A stretch of DNA of 8,101 nt from Candidatus Aenigmatarchaeota archaeon (GTDB lineage: Archaea > Aenigmatarchaeota > Aenigmatarchaeia > CG10238-14). Both the position numbers and the translations under genes were made by a program. Within the stretch, counting starts at the first letter, position 1. Every line of letters starts with the position of its first letter. The stretch lies in the NCBI GenBank assembly GCA_026397455.1, contig JAPLUX010000100.1, positions 1 to 8,101 on the forward strand. Reading direction: 5' to 3'. Positions 5,801-8,101 of the stretch are shown one piece after another. The notes below the pieces were generated by a model. That model was not told where the DNA came from. It ran no database searches and saw nothing but the letters and a program-made list of their open reading frames with translations.

Positions 5801-8101
5801 TCCAACAGAGGCAAGGAACTCTACATTGGATGAAACAGCAAGAGTAAATAGATCTGATGATAGCAGGGGACATGAGAGTTGCTCAGGAACAATGGGTTGT
5901 GATTCACCCTATTTGAAAACCAATTTCACCACATCTGTAACTTATGATAACGTAACTGTTGAAGGTTATTATATTTATAATCCTTTTCTCGGATCTTCTG
6001 ACTTTGATTGCTATAACGGGACAAGTTGGATAAACCTAGGAAGCATACCTTATCCAACAGAAGCAAACACGACGTTCAACCTTACTCTCTGCAGTAACAG
6101 CAACGGCAACTACATTTTCAGGGCTAAATGTCATAGTGAGTCTGATTTAGTTGAAACCGTTTCTTGTGATATTTATATAGATTATATTTTTATGAACATA
6201 ACAACTAATCCTATATCATGTGGTTCTTTAAATCAAGACCAATCCTATCAACTAAACTGGACTGTGAACGCAACAGGAGACTCTGTTTATAAAATCGGCG
6301 TCCTTTTCAATTCTTTGTACAATACCGTTTCTAAAAATCATACAAAAAATGCAACTGTAAGAATTATAACACCATCTTACACATATTTGTACTTGAACTG
6401 GAGCCAAAGAGATAAAAGCTACAATAAATCAGAAATAGCATACATATACGCTAATTGTACAGGATGTAAAGACGGTACCTCTATTAGTTTATATGCTAAC
6501 TATACTAGCAGTAGTCTATCAGAATTGTCCCCCCATGATCATCATTCAGACCCGAACAATGACGTATACAATTCAACAAATACAGCTAATCTAGCTTTAG
6601 GGTCTTATTTGATTAAGGCAAACACTTCTGACGAGTTACATTCACCATCTCAAGTTAATTACACTTTGACTGTTGTTGACAAGATACCGCCGAAATATTC
6701 AGACAATTCAACGAATTCAACAATAGCAGGAAGGCCAACATTATTTAGTTTAAATTGGACAGATAATGTAGGATTAAGCGGTTATATTTTCTCTTTCAAT
6801 AACGGAACTACAAACAGTTCTGGACAGATTTTATCAAATTCAACATGGAAGGCATATTATGGGACTCCTGCTTCAGATAATCCAGATTTAGCAACAACAG
6901 AATTTTCTGCTACAGACTATAATTCAACGAATGTTTCAGACAATAACGAAATGATGACCTATGGGAACCAATGGGCTTTTCAGAAGTTTGAATACAATTT
7001 TTCCAAACTACCAAGCTTCAACAGAGGCACTGTAACTTTCTTGCAATATTGCTTTCAAGGATATTATACATATGATTTCTACGAAATTAGTTGTGATGCA
7101 GAAACGAAATACTACAACTGGACATCAAGTAGTTGGACAACTGACCAGAATATTAATCTCAGTTCAGATACCACCTTGTGTAAAAATTTCACGAGTGGAT
7201 TTTCATCTATAATAAATTCATCAAACTTCTTCAAATGGACTGCAAGAGCATATTCTGCAGCATTAGGGGGACCATATATCTATACGAATTTTGTCAACCT
7301 AACAGTAACATATCAAGCCCTTGTAAATAATACATGGGTTTCATTCACAACAACATGGAGTAATGTTACTAAAACAGTCAATTCAACAGTTGGAGCAAAT
7401 ATATCTTGGATGATCTATGCGAATGATAGTTCTAACAACTGGAATCAGACTGATATTTACAGTTTCCAAACAATTTCACCATATTCACAAATATGGAATT
7501 TAGCGGTACGAGACGCATTTACTGGAACACCAATAAGCAATACTCCTACAGGACAAAGAGTTATAATTTCAGTGAACGTCTCAGGTAGTATAAATTATGT
7601 TCAAGGGAACTTCACGTGGCCCAATGGGACGAGCGTTTTAAAGAATTTAACATTAAACGAGACTGCTAATTACAATTTCAATTGGACTTACTTCATACCT
7701 TATGATGTGCCCTACAGTCCACCAAATGCAAGTATAAACGTTACTGTTTATGATATAAACGGCTATTCAAACAGTACGAATACCACTCTGCAAATAAAAC
7801 AGACATACGACATATCTCTTATTAATAATGTCATAAATTTCAGCACATCCTATGTTGGACAAGAAGTTAATGCAATAGATAACTATGGTTGGCCTCTTTG
7901 GATTATTGTTCGAGGAAACATACCCGTAAACTTATCACAAGCTGGTGGGGCATACTTAGTAGGAAATAGTAACCCTAATTCTAAAATAGGGATAGGAAAT
8001 GTGAGTTGGAATATCACTAGTGATGCAAATACATTCACAAAACTAACTACTGATTACGTGAATATTGAAAGTAATATAAGGATTAAAGACGAACCTGTCT
8101 A
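2793..8101 (+). CDS. Giant modular surface protein, continuation after the frameshift (runs off the window)
   Basis: Translated codon by codon, this frame has no stop from 2793 to the window end (about 1,769 codons). The ATGs at 2793 and 2799 are probably not real starts: no Shine-Dalgarno precedes them and the first residues are an out-of-frame reading of a Gly-Thr repeat. Genuine coding starts at about 2820 as the continuation of the gene beginning at 1238. Modules in order: end of the Gly-rich domain (to about 2990); Ig-like domain (2994-3254); Ig-like domain with a GLSGFILSIDNCTG motif (3255-3546); Ig-like domain (3549-4785) split by a seven-bladed beta-propeller; two tandem 264-residue repeats (4782-6371), each a Cys-containing Ig-like host split by a beta-sandwich; a further Ig-like domain (about 6372-6690); an Ig-like domain split by a 165-residue insert (6690-7482); then further beta-rich sequence. 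About 100 N-x-S/T sequons suggest heavy N-glycosylation. Role inferred: giant adhesin or S-layer-associated protein. No catalytic motif seen. Confidence 0.8.
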   Translation, partial: MVMVVLVLVGLINISATYFYNNGYIDVSGGSGGIGGNGGGGYPNGDKGADGTYGSNGTFAVLIATLKTPANASLGPRTVNLTFIVNSSTNNTFPVSVVVNESVRCNFPSYQNGTLQNCTLVLSEDDYKWYVNASTVYVRTKSETWQFTIWKEPLWTYNSTNNTKPGKPTEFRLKWEDTYGLSGFILSIDNCTGNFQDQAWKPMTGTTNWTNYSSTSAVYVINDTQGCPIRWKSSANNTKNVGSVSDVFSFTALYPLIIQNQQSFINLDDRYGYNITATVSDERGLSYTSNCSLIHSHGSYLSSSTPCYLGYNCKLGNYNPSNGNCTTNISTSDQNQISWMNKINSNTNQHAIIVNETEGFVYLVDNNSVVYKINATNGTIIKSVDVSNFNYARGLSQDDNFLYFVSYNMTNTTLIQVKKSDLSVEKSELVGDDVYEGYSTTNDADFVYVGYRKSIMGFVQKINKTNFSDVKWTTLVNYFRGMDNNKNGNGVYVCTGNYIRKMNKTDGVTDWSKGFTCFAVTFDPYAGNIWAGDNSYNLTLFDESTGSIIRSYDYGSGTINDIAVDANYVYIFDSVGNVTKINKTNLNDVKWSFYLPSKSFYGGDIDTKYVYTYDNSTNGNIFKLYKSDANYTINERVYSKIRFTDLYGIYNETNVDSNLIKGPSLSVNLNTPSPNFITNIYQNKLFNVNATVTCRDALCGNVFGTVRYNASVNPDTDINTSVGATPFYIIGGINGTYIGPTEARNSTSNVLIEVNTSNNVYAIEKCSNCPYTNFIYINFTTSVTYRDVTIEWKTSARAENAILYCWEGGGFESAIANTFSGTDVNTTASLETCVKKEGKYMFKINSVADIANGDAELYVDYIFINNSVAASNPFSCGPLSKNQSCEFNWIVNATGPIDSAYKVGVLFNLSYPLEVQNHTNNATVQITGGNLEVNLTYPPITTTNVNQNTIFNVNATVACRNAACGNVFGTIRYNASSANPDTDISTTKENTPFYITFSKKTMLPTEARNSTLDETARVNRSDDSRGHESCSGTMGCDSPYLKTNFTTSVTYDNVTVEGYYIYNPFLGSSDFDCYNGTSWINLGSIPYPTEANTTFNLTLCSNSNGNYIFRAKCHSESDLVETVSCDIYIDYIFMNITTNPISCGSLNQDQSYQLNWTVNATGDSVYKIGVLFNSLYNTVSKNHTKNATVRIITPSYTYLYLNWSQRDKSYNKSEIAYIYANCTGCKDGTSISLYANYTSSSLSELSPHDHHSDPNNDVYNSTNTANLALGSYLIKANTSDELHSPSQVNYTLTVVDKIPPKYSDNSTNSTIAGRPTLFSLNWTDNVGLSGYIFSFNNGTTNSSGQILSNSTWKAYYGTPASDNPDLATTEFSATDYNSTNVSDNNEMMTYGNQWAFQKFEYNFSKLPSFNRGTVTFLQYCFQGYYTYDFYEISCDAETKYYNWTSSSWTTDQNINLSSDTTLCKNFTSGFSSIINSSNFFKWTARAYSAALGGPYIYTNFVNLTVTYQALVNNTWVSFTTTWSNVTKTVNSTVGANISWMIYANDSSNNWNQTDIYSFQTISPYSQIWNLAVRDAFTGTPISNTPTGQRVIISVNVSGSINYVQGNFTWPNGTSVLKNLTLNETANYNFNWTYFIPYDVPYSPPNASINVTVYDINGYSNSTNTTLQIKQTYDISLINNVINFSTSYVGQEVNAIDNYGWPLWIIVRGNIPVNLSQAGGAYLVGNSNPNSKIGIGNVSWNITSDANTFTKLTTDYVNIESNIRIKDEPV
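3255..3546 (+). other. Uninterrupted Ig-like domain of the GLSG(F/Y)I type
   Basis: A domain of about 97 residues running from LWTYNSTNNT through LKWEDTYGLSGFILS, a central NCTGNF...W...TNWTN segment, then IRWKSSANNT and ending DVFSFTAL. It is the intact paralogue of the domain at 6690-7482 (NWTDNVGLSGYIFSF ... ISWMIYANDSSNN ... DIYSFQTI) and so acts as an internal reference for the insertion seen there. Confidence 0.6.
3837..4682 (+). other. Seven-bladed beta-propeller module
   Basis: Seven repeats carry the strand motif (F/Y/G)-(V/L/I)-(Y/W)-x at GFVYLVD, NFLYFVS, DFVYVGY, NGVYVCT, GNIWAGD, NYVYIFD and KYVYTYD. The aromatic codons begin at 3876, 3999, 4134, 4266, 4380, 4500 and 4623, giving a regular period of 38-45 residues. 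Three repeats end with INKTN..DVKW or a close variant. Period and motif match PQQ/NHL/Kelch-like propellers, usually binding scaffolds; the subfamily is not resolved. The flanks look like the two halves of one Ig-like domain. Confidence 0.65.
4782..5573 (+). repeat. Tandem domain repeat, copy A (792 bp)
   Basis: Encodes 264 residues: host start LFNVNATVTCRDALCGNVFG, VRYNAS, NPDTDI and TPFYI; an inner beta-sandwich of about 142 residues (4980-5405) with PTEARNST, NFTTSVTYRDVT and LYVDYIFINN; then host end NPFSCGPL, NWIVNATG, VGVLFN and NHTNNATV. Paired Cys in the host start (CRDALC) and a Cys in the host end suggest disulfides. It aligns with copy B at an offset of about 795-801 bp, visible in DNA as well as protein. 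Confidence 0.8.
5580..6371 (+). repeat. Tandem domain repeat, copy B (792 bp)
   Basis: Same module order as copy A: IFNVNATVACRNAACGNVFG, IRYNAS, NPDTDI, TPFYI; inner beta-sandwich (about 5778-6206) with PTEARNST, NFTTSVTYDNVT and IYIDYIFMN; then NPISCGSL, NWTVNATG, IGVLFN, NHTKNATV. Host parts are well conserved with copy A, while the middle of the inner domain is much more diverged, apart from its shared start and end motifs. Confidence 0.8.
6825..7319 (+). other. 165-residue beta-sandwich inserted in an Ig-like domain
   Basis: Starts after NGTTNSSG and ends before LVNNTWVSF. Contains YNFSKLPSFNRGTVTFLQYC, YYNWTSSSWT, a CKNFTSGF segment and an aromatic-rich end (FFKWTARAYSA ... YIYTNFVNLTVTY). 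Its order of motifs parallels the inner domains of copies A and B: an initial NST segment, an N-F-(T/S) strand, a Trp/Tyr-Asn segment, a Cys, then a (I/L)Y(I/V/T)(D/N)(Y/F) end strand. Possibly a carbohydrate-binding-like sandwich; that is inference from shape only. Confidence 0.5.

Noticed and set aside
1..8101. CRISPR array, tRNA, rRNA or insertion sequence
   Set aside because: No spaced direct repeats, no cloverleaf-like stretch and no transposase-like frame were seen; all long repeats are in-frame protein repeats.

Overview
The window looks like part of an AT-rich archaeal genome, probably an uncultivated, small-genome (DPANN-type) lineage. That assignment is inferred from three things: an archaeal BRE/TATA-style promoter, a class III (type IV pilin-like) signal sequence, and Ig-like, Asn/Thr-rich surface modules of a kind common in such archaea. 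No taxonomic marker gene is present. All genes lie on the + strand and nearly everything encodes or controls cell-surface proteins.

Layout. (1) 1-914: the C-terminal 303 residues of a membrane-anchored surface protein, with a Pro/Gly/Ser linker, two beta-sandwich domains, one transmembrane helix and a basic tail. (2) 889-1011: a control region with a terminator-like hairpin, then a BRE/TATA promoter whose 3' end overlaps a perfect 18-bp palindrome. (3) 1012-1236: a 74-residue winged-helix DNA-binding protein. (4) 1238 to beyond 8101: a giant secreted modular protein starting one base after the regulator stops. It has a pilin-like N-terminus, a Thr-rich stalk, a Cys cluster, a Gly-rich domain, a seven-bladed beta-propeller and many Ig-like modules.

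The giant gene is interrupted by a one-base frame change near position 2819. The first frame stops at 2869. The other frame is then open from 2793 to the window end (about 1,769 codons) and continues the same Gly-rich domain without loss of sequence. Removing one base restores one protein of at least about 2,287 residues. The cause could be a sequencing error, a mutation, a phase-variable state or recoding; the sequence alone cannot decide.

The most unusual feature is nesting. Ig-like host domains appear to be split by other domains: the propeller splits one, related beta-sandwich inserts split both copies of a tandem 792-bp repeat, and another insert splits a later Ig-like domain whose uninterrupted paralogue lies upstream in the same protein.

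Working model (inference): the small regulator controls its own promoter and, by co-transcription, a giant glycosylated adhesin carried to the cell surface through a pilin-type signal. The first gene may encode another part of the same surface.
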